64,000 nt of DNA. It comes from Deinococcus sp. KNUC1210 (GTDB lineage Bacteria; Deinococcota; Deinococci; Deinococcales; Deinococcaceae). This document shows positions 41,372 through 52,058 of the stretch, in pieces. The stretch covers positions 1,455,001-1,519,000 of the forward strand of contig NZ_CP092190.1 in NCBI RefSeq assembly GCF_022344005.1, read 5' to 3'. The translations under genes were made by a program, and so were the position numbers. The notes under the pieces are model-generated. The model had not been told where the DNA came from. It saw nothing but the letters and a program-made list of their open reading frames with translations, and searched no databases. Every line of letters starts with the position of its first letter. Within the stretch, counting starts at the first letter, position 1.

Positions 41372-43024
41372 GTGACCCTTCCTTTCGGTATAAGGCGGCC
41401 TGCGTCCTGGCATACCTGGGGATCGCTGCTGCTCGTAGCGCTCTGGGGCTGGACGACTCTTCCATGTCTGCAAGTCAATCCAGCATTTATCTTCGTTCAT
41501 CAGAGCGTCCCCCTGCCTCTGGTCATCGCTTCTGTCGTACTGGTCGCCGCTCACTGGCGATCTGTGCCGCTGATCGGCTGGCTCTGGCTCCTCTCCGGTG
41601 CCGTGACCGTGCTGTGGAGCCTCTCGCCGGGATTTACACTCCTGAGTATCCAGTGGGACGCTGTACTCCTCGGAGCGCTGGTTGCCGGGCAGCTGCTCTG
41701 GAAGCTCCCGGCCCTGCCCCTGAGCATCACGGCAGCGACAAGTGGCTGGGCAAGTCTGAGCCTCGTGGCGCTCGGCGCACGTTTTTATCTGTCGGGGTCG
41801 GTCATGTATATCGCCGCTGCACTGGCTGTTCCTGCACTGAGCGTGTATGTGGCCCTGTGGTGGCGACAGCGGCGGCTCCTGCGCCTGGGATCAGCAGTGA
41901 TTGCTGTCGTCCTGCTCTACATCATCGGTATCAGCGCTTCACGGGCAGCCCTGCTGCCGACGCTCCTCATCCTTGGCGTGGCCACCTGGCGTCTGCACGG
42001 CGAAGGAGCAAACTGGAAACAGCTGAGCCTGGGCCTGCTCCTGCTCCTGGGTGGCGTTGCCCTGATCGATACCCTGGTATTCGATCACGCGGTCTTGCAG
42101 GCCATCGGTCTCAAAACCTTCGACACTCTGCACAAAGCTACACAGGAAGGCGGCAATCTGGAAACCCGCCTTCAGATGTGGGAAGTCGCCTTCCATGCAT
42201 TTACCACGCATCCTTTTGGACTAGGCAGCGGCGCTTACGGCGACGTCTTCCAATCGACCCAGGCGTGGCCTGCGTATTACTCGCGTTTTGTCCACAACAC
42301 TTTTCTGGAGACCCTGGCGAGCGGGGGGTTTCTAAGGTTCGGTGCCCTGTGCTGGTTGCTCTGGCAGGCTTTTCAGAACAGCTGGCGTTCTGCACGCTGG
42401 CCGGTAGCTCTGGCGCTCGTCGGAATCTGGCTCAATATGTGTTTCGACATCACTGGGGGCATTCCAAGCACGCTCCTCATTGCCTTTCTGACGGCCGGAT
42501 TGAGCCTGGGTGCCAGCGAGACACAGCACGACAAAGCCACCCAAGCACCTACGAAGATTCGAGGGATAATGCCGACGTTGGCCGCTCTCTCGGCACTGGT
42601 GGTGATCGGGGTCACGCTGGCCTGGTGGTGGCCTCAGGACGTCGAGCAACAGGCGACATGGCGGGGCCTTTGGCCGCCTGCAATCGGCAGCATCCCTAGC
42701 AAGGAACGTGAAGCCGTGTTGACACAGGCAGTCAACCGCTTTCCGAAGAGCATTGGGCTGCAAAAACTCTGGATCTCCTCGGCTTCGGAATCGCAGCGGG
42801 AACAACGCCTGAATGCAGTCACTCAGATCATCCCTTATGGCGATGCCTCGTTCTTTCTGCAACTGGCTCAGCAACAGCGGAAATCGGGGCAGTCAACACA
42901 AGCAGCCCAGACAGAAGCGCTGTGTCTCTCGCACTTCGGACGCCTACGCTCACCACTCGGGTTAACTCTGACACCAGGCAGCATCTCAGGCATCAGCCTG
43001 CATGATCTATGTCTGCATCCATAA
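41372..43024 (+). CDS. O-antigen ligase / polymerase family membrane protein
   Basis: A 550-residue protein with about 10-12 membrane segments. The Wzy_C-type periplasmic loop is seen as [28 protein letters not shown] and [14 protein letters not shown]. This family includes O-antigen ligases, polymerases and pilin-glycosylating oligosaccharyltransferases. After the membrane part, about 100 C-terminal residues look soluble. The start is GTG at 41372, with a TAATGC hexamer just before. It is divergent from the methyltransferase and lies 0.5 kb upstream of a pilin gene. Confidence 0.8.
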   Translation: MTLPFGIRRPASWHTWGSLLLVALWGWTTLPCLQVNPAFIFVHQSVPLPLVIASVVLVAAHWRSVPLIGWLWLLSGAVTVLWSLSPGFTLLSIQWDAVLLGALVAGQLLWKLPALPLSITAATSGWASLSLVALGARFYLSGSVMYIAAALAVPALSVYVALWWRQRRLLRLGSAVIAVVLLYIIGISASRAALLPTLLILGVATWRLHGEGANWKQLSLGLLLLLGGVALIDTLVFDHAVLQAIGLKTFDTLHKATQEGGNLETRLQMWEVAFHAFTTHPFGLGSGAYGDVFQSTQAWPAYYSRFVHNTFLETLASGGFLRFGALCWLLWQAFQNSWRSARWPVALALVGIWLNMCFDITGGIPSTLLIAFLTAGLSLGASETQHDKATQAPTKIRGIMPTLAALSALVVIGVTLAWWWPQDVEQQATWRGLWPPAIGSIPSKEREAVLTQAVNRFPKSIGLQKLWISSASESQREQRLNAVTQIIPYGDASFFLQLAQQQRKSGQSTQAAQTEALCLSHFGRLRSPLGLTLTPGSISGISLHDLCLHP

Positions 43025-43072
43025 AAAATCAGCCGCAGGCTCAGCCCCGACTGACGGAAAAGACTTGGAAAG

Positions 43073-43175
<103 letters not shown>

Positions 43176-43180
43176 AGGGA

Positions 43181-43209
43181 AGTGTAGCACCAAGTCTCGG
43201 CCGGAGCAA
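43181..43209 (-). promoter_or_regulatory. Promoter of SRP RNA
   Basis: On the minus strand, -35 TTGCTC (43204-43209), a 17-base spacer and -10 TACACT (43181-43186). The expected start is near 43174, matching the base of the RNA hairpin. Confidence 0.7.
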
Positions 43210-43542
43210 TGTCTACGCAGCCTGGACTCTCTGCCAGCTTGCTGAGAGCTTCCGTCAGCTTTTATCGCTCTGGATTTCTGTTGTCTTAAATCCGATTTCT
43301 GCTCTTATCTTTCCTCATTCAGACAGGAGCGGGTCGAAGATGAAGATAACCGAATGTGCTCCCAGCGCCTCTTCTCCGTTTTCTGGTCTCTATTTTGATT
43401 TCTCAGAAACGGTAAGATGATTGTAAGAGAGTCCTCTGTACCTTAGGGACAGCAAGAGCAGCCAGATAGGACGCTCTGCAAGCACTAGACAGGCGGTTCG
43501 GCCCATTTAATTCCATATCCGACCCGCCAACCAGGAGTGACC
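43210..43542. other. Non-coding region upstream of the pilin gene
   Basis: About 330 bases, AT-richer than average and without a credible ORF. It has a weak GCTGA/TCAGC hairpin followed by TTTT near 43250 and a CAGGAG site for the pilin near 43530. No clear promoter pair was found, although a long 5' leader for the pilin message is possible. Confidence 0.5.
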
Positions 43543-43941
<399 letters not shown>

Positions 43942-43960
43942 GCTAGCTCTGACGCATAAG

Positions 43961-43985
43961 ACGCCCCATATATTGGGGCGTTTTT
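43961..43985 (+). terminator. Terminator after the first pilin gene
   Basis: ACGCCCC (43961-43967), a seven-base AT loop, GGGGCGT (43975-43981) and five T. It lies before the O-ligase-like gene, so the latter depends on read-through or its own promoter. Confidence 0.88.
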
Positions 43986-44014
43986 CTATCATTTACTCTT
44001 AGGAGATAACAAAT

Positions 44015-45370
44015 GTGCGCGCCGTAAATATATTAATGTACATTTTTGCCGCACTAACAATATTTTTTATATTTCCCCAGAAAAATTTTGTTCCGACTCT
44101 TTATCTGCCGCGTTTGTATGTTCTCTATTTTTTTGTCTTACTTGTTCCCATTATATTATTTTCGATTGTCTCTAAAGGACAGTCGCTATACAAATATTTT
44201 CGTCATAAGAAACCTAGTTTTTTACTCTTAATATGCATCTCCTATATTGTCTGGATAACTATAGCAGACTCAATGTCTTTTCTTCCAGGTTATGCATTTT
44301 CTGGAAGTGAATACTTATCTTTCGGCGGTTTGGCACTTTCTTCTTGTATAGTAGTAATGCTAGTTTATAGCAAATTGGTAGTTGTAGACAAAATTATATC
44401 ACTTCTTTCTTTTTCTACGCTGGTTGTTCTCATAGTCTCTTTTATTGAGGCCTTTGGCTTACGCCCTCTCGACCAATGGATCAATAATTCTGGCCTTACG
44501 TATCCTACTGTTACTATTGGATTGCGACAGCACCTAGCAGGGTGGTTTGCCATGATGTCTCTGGCACCACTATATTTTTGGCGAAATAAACCAACTGATC
44601 CAAGATTTTGGATGTGGATGTGCAGCGGCTTATTAGGCGTGGCTCTCTGTAAAAATAGTGGGGCTACTGTGGGCGTCGTGATAGGGTTATTTGGCTGGCT
44701 GATAGTCTCAAGAGGTATGAAGGATCTAAAACCATGGACTACAACATTATTCTTTTTGTTGGCGGTTTTTACCATACCACCAGCCGTAAAATATATTGGA
44801 AATGCAGTAGGACTTCAATCCTATGATACCAAAAGCTATACCTCAACGAACACATTTTCTACTAGGCTTTTATTGTGGAGATCTGCCTTAAGAGCAGGAG
44901 TTGAGCACCCAATTTTTGGATGGGGAGATGAAACTTTCGGCTGGCAGGTCTTTGAACATCTGACTGAACTTGAAGCACAAGATTTAATCAGAAGAGAAGC
45001 GGGGGTTCCGTCAGAAAACAGAATTGTGCATAGTGAAGGAATATTTTACAGCTTCCCAAAAAATGGGAAGGGGACAGGGAAAAATGGCGTAGTCTTATTC
45101 GTAAGACCTCATAACTTTATATTCGACGAGCTATATAGCCACGGGTTCGTAGGACTTTTAATTTTGCTAACTTTTATAGTGGTTTTAGTAAGAGCTTTTC
45201 CCAGCACTGATAGAGCAATGTTCATAATTGGATTCTTGCCATACCCTGTCTCACTTTTAACACTCTTTTACGTGCCAACCATAACTCCTACCTTCTTTAT
45301 TCTTCTGGGTCTGGCCCTAGCTAGTTCTAAAATTTCTCTGACAAGAGTATCCACGAATTCCGTTGATTAA
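44015..45370 (+). CDS. O-antigen ligase-like / pilin glycosylation-type membrane protein (AT-rich)
   Basis: A 451-residue protein with about ten membrane segments. A Wzy_C-like loop carries STRLLLWRSALRAGVEHPIFGWGDETF and HNFIFDELYSHGFVGLL, which match O-ligase/PglL/TfpO-type enzymes that transfer glycans onto polysaccharides or pilin. Lying between two prepilin genes, with a GTG start after AGGAG and 12 bases before the second pilin, it most plausibly glycosylates pilin. The coding DNA is strikingly AT-rich compared with the rest of the window, suggesting horizontal acquisition. Acceptor and glycan are unknown. Confidence 0.78.
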   Translation: MRAVNILMYIFAALTIFFIFPQKNFVPTLYLPRLYVLYFFVLLVPIILFSIVSKGQSLYKYFRHKKPSFLLLICISYIVWITIADSMSFLPGYAFSGSEYLSFGGLALSSCIVVMLVYSKLVVVDKIISLLSFSTLVVLIVSFIEAFGLRPLDQWINNSGLTYPTVTIGLRQHLAGWFAMMSLAPLYFWRNKPTDPRFWMWMCSGLLGVALCKNSGATVGVVIGLFGWLIVSRGMKDLKPWTTTLFFLLAVFTIPPAVKYIGNAVGLQSYDTKSYTSTNTFSTRLLLWRSALRAGVEHPIFGWGDETFGWQVFEHLTELEAQDLIRREAGVPSENRIVHSEGIFYSFPKNGKGTGKNGVVLFVRPHNFIFDELYSHGFVGLLILLTFIVVLVRAFPSTDRAMFIIGFLPYPVSLLTLFYVPTITPTFFILLGLALASSKISLTRVSTNSVD

Positions 45371-45382
45371 AGGAGGTAGGCC

Positions 45383-45763
45383 GTGAGTAAAACTGCTGGT
45401 TTCACTCTTATCGAGCTTCTCATCGTAATTGCTATCATCGGCATCCTCGCCGCCGTCCTCATACCATCGCTGATCAATGCCCGCCGCTCTGCCAATAACG
45501 CTGCTGCCCTTTCAACCACACGCAATGTCGTTACCGTGGCTGAAACACAACGTGCCAATGCAGGAGACGTCATCCAGTACAGCAGCGTCACCAACTGCAC
45601 CCCCGCAATGCTGGCCGCTTTACCATCCAATATTCAGAGCTGTCAAGTAAGACAGGATAGCAGTGGCAGTTATGCGCTGGTACAGTCCAGTACAGGTGCT
45701 TACTTTGTCTTTGACGGCAGCACTGTAAAAGGGCCGCTGTCAACTGCTCCGACAACCTGGTGA
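45383..45763 (+). CDS. Second type IV pilin-like prepilin
   Basis: A 126-residue prepilin with a very short leader (MSKTAG) before FTLIELLIVIAIIGILAAVLIPSL, and two Cys in the C-terminal half. The helix is nearly identical in sequence to that of the upstream pilin, but the globular part differs, as in a duplicated and diverged subunit. GTG start with a strong AAAGGAGG site. It is translated just after the O-ligase-like gene. Confidence 0.92.
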   Translation: MSKTAGFTLIELLIVIAIIGILAAVLIPSLINARRSANNAAALSTTRNVVTVAETQRANAGDVIQYSSVTNCTPAMLAALPSNIQSCQVRQDSSGSYALVQSSTGAYFVFDGSTVKGPLSTAPTTW

Positions 45764-45803
45764 GGCTTTTCGTTTTCCATGTGGTGAGGTGTATCCTCGC
45801 CGC

Positions 45804-46358
45804 ATGTCGTTGTCTGCCCTCAAAGAGTGGGATACCCAGGCTCAGGCGCTGACGCTGGGCCGTACCGCCGTGATTCTCCGTAAAGGCGGCATCATGGAAA
45901 CGCATGACGGCTTCGAGGTGGAGCACCGCCGCTTCCTGCTGTACCCGACGTTTCTGCATCAGAACGAGGCAGAGCTGCGCCCCGAGTTTCGCCCGCTGCT
46001 GCGCCCCGACCCGGCTCCTGGCGTACTGACCCTGCCTGCTGTGGCCGATGTGCTTCAGGTCTGGAAAGTCGAAGACCTCGGTAAGGCGCTGACCCTGGAA
46101 CCATTTCAGGCACTGAATGCCGCTGCCATCGAGCGGCGCTTTCACTACCGCAATCGCCCCTGGCTGCACGCCCTGCTGCTGCGGGTATCACCGCTGACAA
46201 CACCGCTGGAGCTGGAAGAAACACCGGAAATGCTCGGCTGCGTGAGCTGGGTGCCGCTGCCGGGCGTGTCGGTGCCTGAGCCGGGTGTGCCGGTTACGCC
46301 TGATGCCGACCTCGAACAGCTCAGGCAGCGGCTGAATGCCCTGCTTCTGCTGGGCTGA
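45804..46358 (+). CDS. DUF1802 family protein
   Basis: A 184-residue soluble protein resembling DUF1802: SLSALKEWDTQAQALTLGRTAVILRKGGI at the start, FEVEHRRFLLYPTFLHQ in the middle. Function is unknown. A TATCCT -10 lies six bases before the ATG, giving a leaderless message. The last 38 bases overlap the convergent membrane gene. Confidence 0.85.
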   Translation: MSLSALKEWDTQAQALTLGRTAVILRKGGIMETHDGFEVEHRRFLLYPTFLHQNEAELRPEFRPLLRPDPAPGVLTLPAVADVLQVWKVEDLGKALTLEPFQALNAAAIERRFHYRNRPWLHALLLRVSPLTTPLELEETPEMLGCVSWVPLPGVSVPEPGVPVTPDADLEQLRQRLNALLLLG

Positions 46359-47385
46359 GCAACTGCCCCAGCCCCCACAGACCCCCCATCAACGCTGCCG
46401 GAGCTGCCACTCTGGGTTCCAGTGTCAGCAGGGCAAAACCGCTCAGCCCGAAGGCCGCTTCCATCAAGTGGGAGGCAGGCCAGCGCAGGCGCGCCAGCAG
46501 TTGCCGCCCCAGCATCTTCAATGTCAGACTCAGGCCTACCAGCAAAGACAGGGCTGTCAGCAGCAGGCCGCCCAGGCCCAGCCCTTTCAGATTCAGTCGC
46601 AGCAGTGCCAGGGTGCCAAGCACCGCCAGACCCAGACTCAAAATACCGCGTGCCAGGGCAGGCGTGAACCGCAGGGCCCGTACCGTGGGCCAGCGAATCA
46701 GCATCAGGAGGGCGACCAGGGTAAGCAGCAACCACCATGGCACCGCCGTGGTCGACTGGTCACGGCGAATAAGACTCAAGATCTGTGTACCGGACGCAGC
46801 GGGCCGATCATTCAGTAGCAGGGGCAGCAGGCACGCCGTCAGGAGGCCACCCGTCCAGCGCGGCACAGGCGATGCCTGCCAGCGGCGAAGCGGGCCACTG
46901 AGCATCAACGCCACGAAGACCGCCAGTACCAGCCCTGTCCAGGCCGCTCCGCTCCAGCCCAGTGGCGAAGTCAGGCCCAGCGCCGCCCATGTCCCACTCG
47001 CCAGCGTCCCTGCCTCCGGCCACAACATGGGGGCTAGAAGGAGGCCCGCTGCACCAGCGAACGCCGCTGGGATCTGCCACGCCCCTCCAGGCCGGGAAGC
47101 TGATACCGGGGCGTGAAGTTCCTGGTGTACCTGTTCCCCTGCCTCCCGAGAGATGCGGGCTGCCAGCAGGTGGGCCACACTCTCGGCGGGTGCAGGAGGT
47201 GTCAGGAGCCGTGCCCAGGCGACATCCTGCGCGACGCTGCGGGCCACACTCCATTCCGGCATGGGGGACGGTAATCCCCGGAGTTGCTGCTCCAGCGCGT
47301 CCGGCTGGACTCCCTCGGACGGATCGGGCGGCAACGCAGACATACGTGCAGGTACGTTCGAGCCGGGGTCAGAGTTCCCGTTCAT
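46321..47385 (-). CDS. Multi-span membrane protein, probable anti-sigma partner
   Basis: A 354-residue protein: a cytoplasmic N-terminal region of about 100 residues, then about eight to nine membrane segments. Its start overlaps the sigma factor stop by four bases, the usual arrangement for ECF sigma/anti-sigma pairs. No HxxxCxxC zinc motif is seen, so an anti-sigma function rests on position only. Confidence 0.75.
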   Translation of the reverse strand: MNGNSDPGSNVPARMSALPPDPSEGVQPDALEQQLRGLPSPMPEWSVARSVAQDVAWARLLTPPAPAESVAHLLAARISREAGEQVHQELHAPVSASRPGGAWQIPAAFAGAAGLLLAPMLWPEAGTLASGTWAALGLTSPLGWSGAAWTGLVLAVFVALMLSGPLRRWQASPVPRWTGGLLTACLLPLLLNDRPAASGTQILSLIRRDQSTTAVPWWLLLTLVALLMLIRWPTVRALRFTPALARGILSLGLAVLGTLALLRLNLKGLGLGGLLLTALSLLVGLSLTLKMLGRQLLARLRWPASHLMEAAFGLSGFALLTLEPRVAAPAALMGGLWGLGQLLSPAEAGHSAAA

Positions 47386-48032
47386 CCGATCAGGTCCGCC
47401 GCGCCTGCCAGCAGTTCGCTCAGACGCGCCTTTGCACGGAAGACCCGGCTCTTGGCTGTTCCCAGCGCCACGTCCTGAATCTGGGCGATCTCCTCGTAAC
47501 TCAAGTCCTCGACAAAGCGCAGCACCACGGCTTCCCGGTATTCCGGCGGCAACTGAAGCAGCGCCGCCTGCACCTTTTCCTGAGCGTCTACACTTTCGGC
47601 AGCCTGCACCGGACTGCGTTGCCCGCTGCGAATCTCGAAGCCGCCCTCCTCGTGCGCCTCATCGAGCGAGAAGCGCTGAAGCTGCTTACGGCGATGGCGC
47701 TCGATCTGGGTATTGCGGGCGATCTGATACAGCCAGGGAGCCAGGCGTTCGCCCGCCCGGAAGGTGTGAATGCTGCGCCAGGCGCGGTAGAACACGTCCT
47801 GCGTCAGCTCCAGCGCTTCTTCGGCGTGCCCTTCCAGGCGGTACAGGTAGCCGTACAGCCGCTTTTCATGGGCCGAGATCAGCTCGAACCACTCCGCCTC
47901 GTCGCCCCCGCGCAGCCGTTCCAGGCGCTCACCGTCCAGCACGGTTTCGGCCAGCGGGGTGTCGGCAAAGGGCAGGGAGGCCGGGTGCTCTGCGGGCAGG
48001 TCTGGCGGGCCAGAGGGGTCGAAGTCCGCCAT
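47382..48032 (-). CDS. ECF-type RNA polymerase sigma factor
   Basis: A 216-residue sigma-70 family protein of ECF type. Region 2 (about 35-105, EKRLYGYLYRLEGHAEEALELTQDVFYRAWRSI) and region 4 (about 150-205, LLQLPPEYREAVVLRFVEDLSYEEIAQIQDVALGTAKSRVFRAKARL) are present and region 3 is absent. It is coupled to the membrane protein gene by an ATGA overlap. Its regulon is unknown. The start is either 48032 or 48047. The former follows a TATGCT hexamer. Confidence 0.9.
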   Translation of the reverse strand: MADFDPSGPPDLPAEHPASLPFADTPLAETVLDGERLERLRGGDEAEWFELISAHEKRLYGYLYRLEGHAEEALELTQDVFYRAWRSIHTFRAGERLAPWLYQIARNTQIERHRRKQLQRFSLDEAHEEGGFEIRSGQRSPVQAAESVDAQEKVQAALLQLPPEYREAVVLRFVEDLSYEEIAQIQDVALGTAKSRVFRAKARLSELLAGAADLIG

Positions 48033-48102
48033 ATCAGGCCCCAGCATACGCCAGCGCCACTTCGCAGATGTCGTCAGCCAGAACCGCTACTCTTCAGGCC
48101 GA

Positions 48103-48453
48103 ATGTCGCCCTCGACTCCTGCGCCTCCAGATTCCTCGCTGCTCGCCTCCCTGACGCCCCTGCTTCCCAGCCTGTCGCTGGGTGCGGTTCTGGGGTTCTG
48201 CGCCGGATACGCCATCAAACGGCTGGGCCGCATGACCGCGCTGATCGTCGGCCTGCTGTTTCTGGCCCTTCAGCTCATGGCGTGGCAGGGCCTGCTGACG
48301 ATCAACTGGGCCAGGATTCAGGTGCTGGCAGAACCCTGGCTGCATCAGGGCGGCGAGGAGCTGAGCCGCTGGGGCCTGCGAATTCTTCAGACCAATCTGC
48401 CGTTCGGAGGCGCGTTCGTGGCAGCGCTGCTGGTGGGCCTGCGGACGAGGTAA
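48103..48453 (+). CDS. FUN14-domain membrane protein
   Basis: A 116-residue small membrane protein with two to three hydrophobic segments, SLGAVLGFCAGYAIKRLGRMTALIVG and LPFGGAFVAALLVGL, typical of the FUN14 family. Bacterial members have no settled function. The ATG lies nine bases after a TACTCT hexamer. It ends before a bidirectional terminator shared with the FKBP gene. Confidence 0.8.
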   Translation: MSPSTPAPPDSSLLASLTPLLPSLSLGAVLGFCAGYAIKRLGRMTALIVGLLFLALQLMAWQGLLTINWARIQVLAEPWLHQGGEELSRWGLRILQTNLPFGGAFVAALLVGLRTR

Positions 48454-48481
48454 CCGCCTGGAAACCTGCACAACAAAAGAA

Positions 48482-48505
48482 CGCGGCCCCACTCGGGAGG
48501 CCGCG
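48482..48505. terminator. Bidirectional terminator
   Basis: CGCGGCC (48482-48488) pairs with GGCCGCG (48499-48505), flanked by AAAGAA on the left and CTTTC on the right, between convergent genes. Confidence 0.75.
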
Positions 48506-48558
48506 CTTTCAAAAGACTGTGGTGTGTCGCTCTGCGCTACAGGCCACAGGCGATCCGT

Positions 48559-49050
48559 TTACTCGTCGTCGAAATCCTCGTCGTGCATGCCCTCGCCGTG
48601 TGCGTGGCCGTGCTCCAGTTCCTCGGCGGTCGCGTCGCGCACGTCTTTCACGGTCACGTCGAAGTTCAGGGTCTGCCCGGCCAGCGGCGGGTTGAAGTCC
48701 ACCGTCACGTCGTCGCCGTTCACGCTGACGACCGTGAAGGGGTTGACGCTGCCGTCTTCGGCCTGGGCGAAGTAGCTCGCTCCGACTTCCACGTCGTCGT
48801 CGAAGTCTTCCTTGGGCAGCACCTGGACGTTCTCGTCGTCGCGCTCGCCGTAGCCCTCTTCCGGCGACACGGTGACGTTCAGCTTGTCGCCCGCCGCATG
48901 ACCTTCGAGCGCTTTCTCCAGCCCGGGAATGATGTTGTTGTGGCCGTGCAGGTATACCAGCGGCTCGTTTTCCTCACTCTGATCCACGACCTCGCCGTCC
49001 ACGGTCAGCGTGTACTCGATTTCCACCACTTTGTCTTGAGTAATATTCAT
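48559..49050 (-). CDS. FKBP-type peptidyl-prolyl isomerase (SlyD-like)
   Basis: A 163-residue protein with the SlyD layout: FKBP halves split by an insert-in-flap chaperone domain (ITQDKVVEIEYTLTVDGEVVD, GHNNIIPGLEKALEGHAAGDK, VSPEEGYGERDDENVQVLPKEDF). The C-terminus (ELEHGHAHGEGMHDEDFDDE) is His/Asp-rich and may bind nickel or other metals. SlyD assists nickel enzyme maturation in other bacteria, so a link to the urease here is possible but not shown. GGGAGG precedes the ATG. Confidence 0.9.
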   Translation of the reverse strand: MNITQDKVVEIEYTLTVDGEVVDQSEENEPLVYLHGHNNIIPGLEKALEGHAAGDKLNVTVSPEEGYGERDDENVQVLPKEDFDDDVEVGASYFAQAEDGSVNPFTVVSVNGDDVTVDFNPPLAGQTLNFDVTVKDVRDATAEELEHGHAHGEGMHDEDFDDE

Positions 49051-49275
49051 AGTCCTCCCTGCTGCTTGGGCCTAGCCACTGCACATCGGGCCTCGCCTGC
49101 GTGCAAAGAGCATACCCCGACTTCCCCCGGCACGTCTCCCCCACCCGGATGTAAGCAGTTCTCATTTTCACACACCCGTACTGAAAGCTGCTATACTTGT
49201 TTGCTTGCATCTAGACAGATGACGGCGCGGCTGACGACTGATTCCCGTCAGAGCCGCGACACCGAAGGAGGAATC

Positions 49276-50817
<1,542 letters not shown>

Positions 50818-50832
50818 AACTCGGAAGTCATT

Positions 50833-50872
50833 AAAGAAAGGAGGCCATGCTCAGCGCTGGCCTCCTTTCTTT
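50833..50872 (+). terminator. Terminator of der
   Basis: A perfect 15-base stem (50833-50847 with 50858-50872) ending in CTTTCTTT. It lies 16 bases after the stop. Confidence 0.85.
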
Positions 50873-50932
50873 GACTCTTCTGCTCAAGAAGTTGCCCTGA
50901 TTTCTGGTCTTCTGCTCGTTAGACTGAATTTC

Positions 50933-51397
50933 ATGAAACTTCCCGCCATGCTGCTGTCTCTGTGCCTCGCTGCTCTTCCCTTAGCCTCAACCGCTACTGC
51001 CAGCAGTGAATATCCGGCCAGCTTCAGCTTGAGATCGGGTATGAGTTCTCTGCTCTTCAGCATCGATTACGAACAGGCCGTTGGCGACAATGCAAGTCTG
51101 GAAGTCGGAGTGAATTCCTTCCTGGGTGCAGCGGGTGTCAGCGCGGGATTTAAATATTTCCTGTCACCAGGTCAGAAGGGATATTTCCTGCATGGGCAAG
51201 GAGCGTATCTTTTTAACTTCTTCTCAGATAACAGTGGGCTGGGCATCGGTGCCTTATCAGGTGGCTACCGGTTTAAAGGTACAGGTCCAATTCAGTTCGA
51301 TCTTGAAGTGGGTATCGATGTCTTTTCTCCTCCCTCTTCCAGCCTCACCCTGGGGTTCCTCCCTATCATGGGATTGAACGTTGGCTACAGCTTCTAA
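50933..51397 (+). CDS. Small outer-membrane beta-barrel-like protein, copy 1
   Basis: A 154-residue exported protein with a signal peptide (about 1-23), alternating hydrophobic beta strands and a C-terminal NVGYSF, which fits outer-membrane insertion signals ending in Phe. No enzyme motif. It is about half identical by eye to the next gene, so a tandem duplication. A -10 TAGACT (50920-50925) lies seven bases before the ATG. Confidence 0.78.
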   Translation: MKLPAMLLSLCLAALPLASTATASSEYPASFSLRSGMSSLLFSIDYEQAVGDNASLEVGVNSFLGAAGVSAGFKYFLSPGQKGYFLHGQGAYLFNFFSDNSGLGIGALSGGYRFKGTGPIQFDLEVGIDVFSPPSSSLTLGFLPIMGLNVGYSF

Positions 51398-51431
51398 AGT
51401 AAGCACCAAAAGTTGGAGGCTCAGCAGTTTC

Positions 51432-51471
51432 AGGGCAGAGAGGTCAGCACTGGGCATGACCTCTCTGCCCT
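51432..51471 (+). terminator. Terminator between the tandem barrel genes
   Basis: A perfect 15-base stem (51432-51446 with 51457-51471) around a ten-base loop, followed by a short T/C-rich tract. Confidence 0.8.
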
Positions 51472-51531
51472 GCCTTCTCTGCTCAGGCACCTGCCCTGAT
51501 TTCCTATCTTCTGCTTGTTAAACTGACCTTC

Positions 51532-51996
51532 ATGAGAATTCCTGCCATCCTGTTATCTCTGTCTCTCGCCGCTAGTGCACTTGCTACGACCGCTTCTGCC
51601 AGCGCCGACGCTCCCTCTAGCTTCAACCTCAGATCGGGGATGGCGTCAGTGTTGGTGAGTCTCGACTATGAACAAGCCATCAGTGCTAATGAAAGCTTGG
51701 AAGTTGGCGCAAACGTCTTCTTCAATTCGCTGGGTGTGAATGTGGGCGTCAAACACTTTTTCTCGCCCGCTCAGCGAGATTTCTTCGTTCATGGACAGGG
51801 CGCATATCTCTTCGGCGTCGACGGCGCAGGCGACAATGTCGGACTGCTGGGCCTTTCGGGCGGCTACCGCTTCGTGGGCAACAGCCCACTTCAGTTCGAT
51901 CTGGAAGCGGGCATCGACGTACTGCTGACACCCGGTTCGAGCACTCCAGTGCTGGCCGTTCCCGCCGTCGGCCTGAGCGTCGGCTACCGGTTCTAA
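51532..51996 (+). CDS. Small outer-membrane beta-barrel-like protein, copy 2
   Basis: A 154-residue paralogue of the preceding gene with the same length, signal peptide, SLDYEQAI and GQGAYLF segments and a C-terminal SVGYRF. It has its own -10, TAAACT (51519-51524), seven bases before the ATG, and the upstream 45 bases closely resemble those of copy 1, so the duplication included the promoter. Function unknown. Confidence 0.78.
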   Translation: MRIPAILLSLSLAASALATTASASADAPSSFNLRSGMASVLVSLDYEQAISANESLEVGANVFFNSLGVNVGVKHFFSPAQRDFFVHGQGAYLFGVDGAGDNVGLLGLSGGYRFVGNSPLQFDLEAGIDVLLTPGSSTPVLAVPAVGLSVGYRF

Positions 51997-52011
51997 GCTT
52001 TTACAGCGGGC

Positions 52012-52050
52012 GGCTGGAATGGCAGAGCATGCTGTTCCAGCCGTTCTTTT
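52012..52050 (+). terminator. Terminator of barrel copy 2
   Basis: GGCTGGAA (52012-52019) pairs with TTCCAGCC (52035-52042), followed by GTTCTTTT. It lies between convergent genes. Confidence 0.75.
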
Positions 52051-52058
52051 GCACGTAC

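Noticed and set aside
44015..45370. Prophage or transposon origin of the AT-rich gene
   Set aside because: No integrase, transposase or flanking repeats are seen. Foreign composition alone is the only evidence for transfer.
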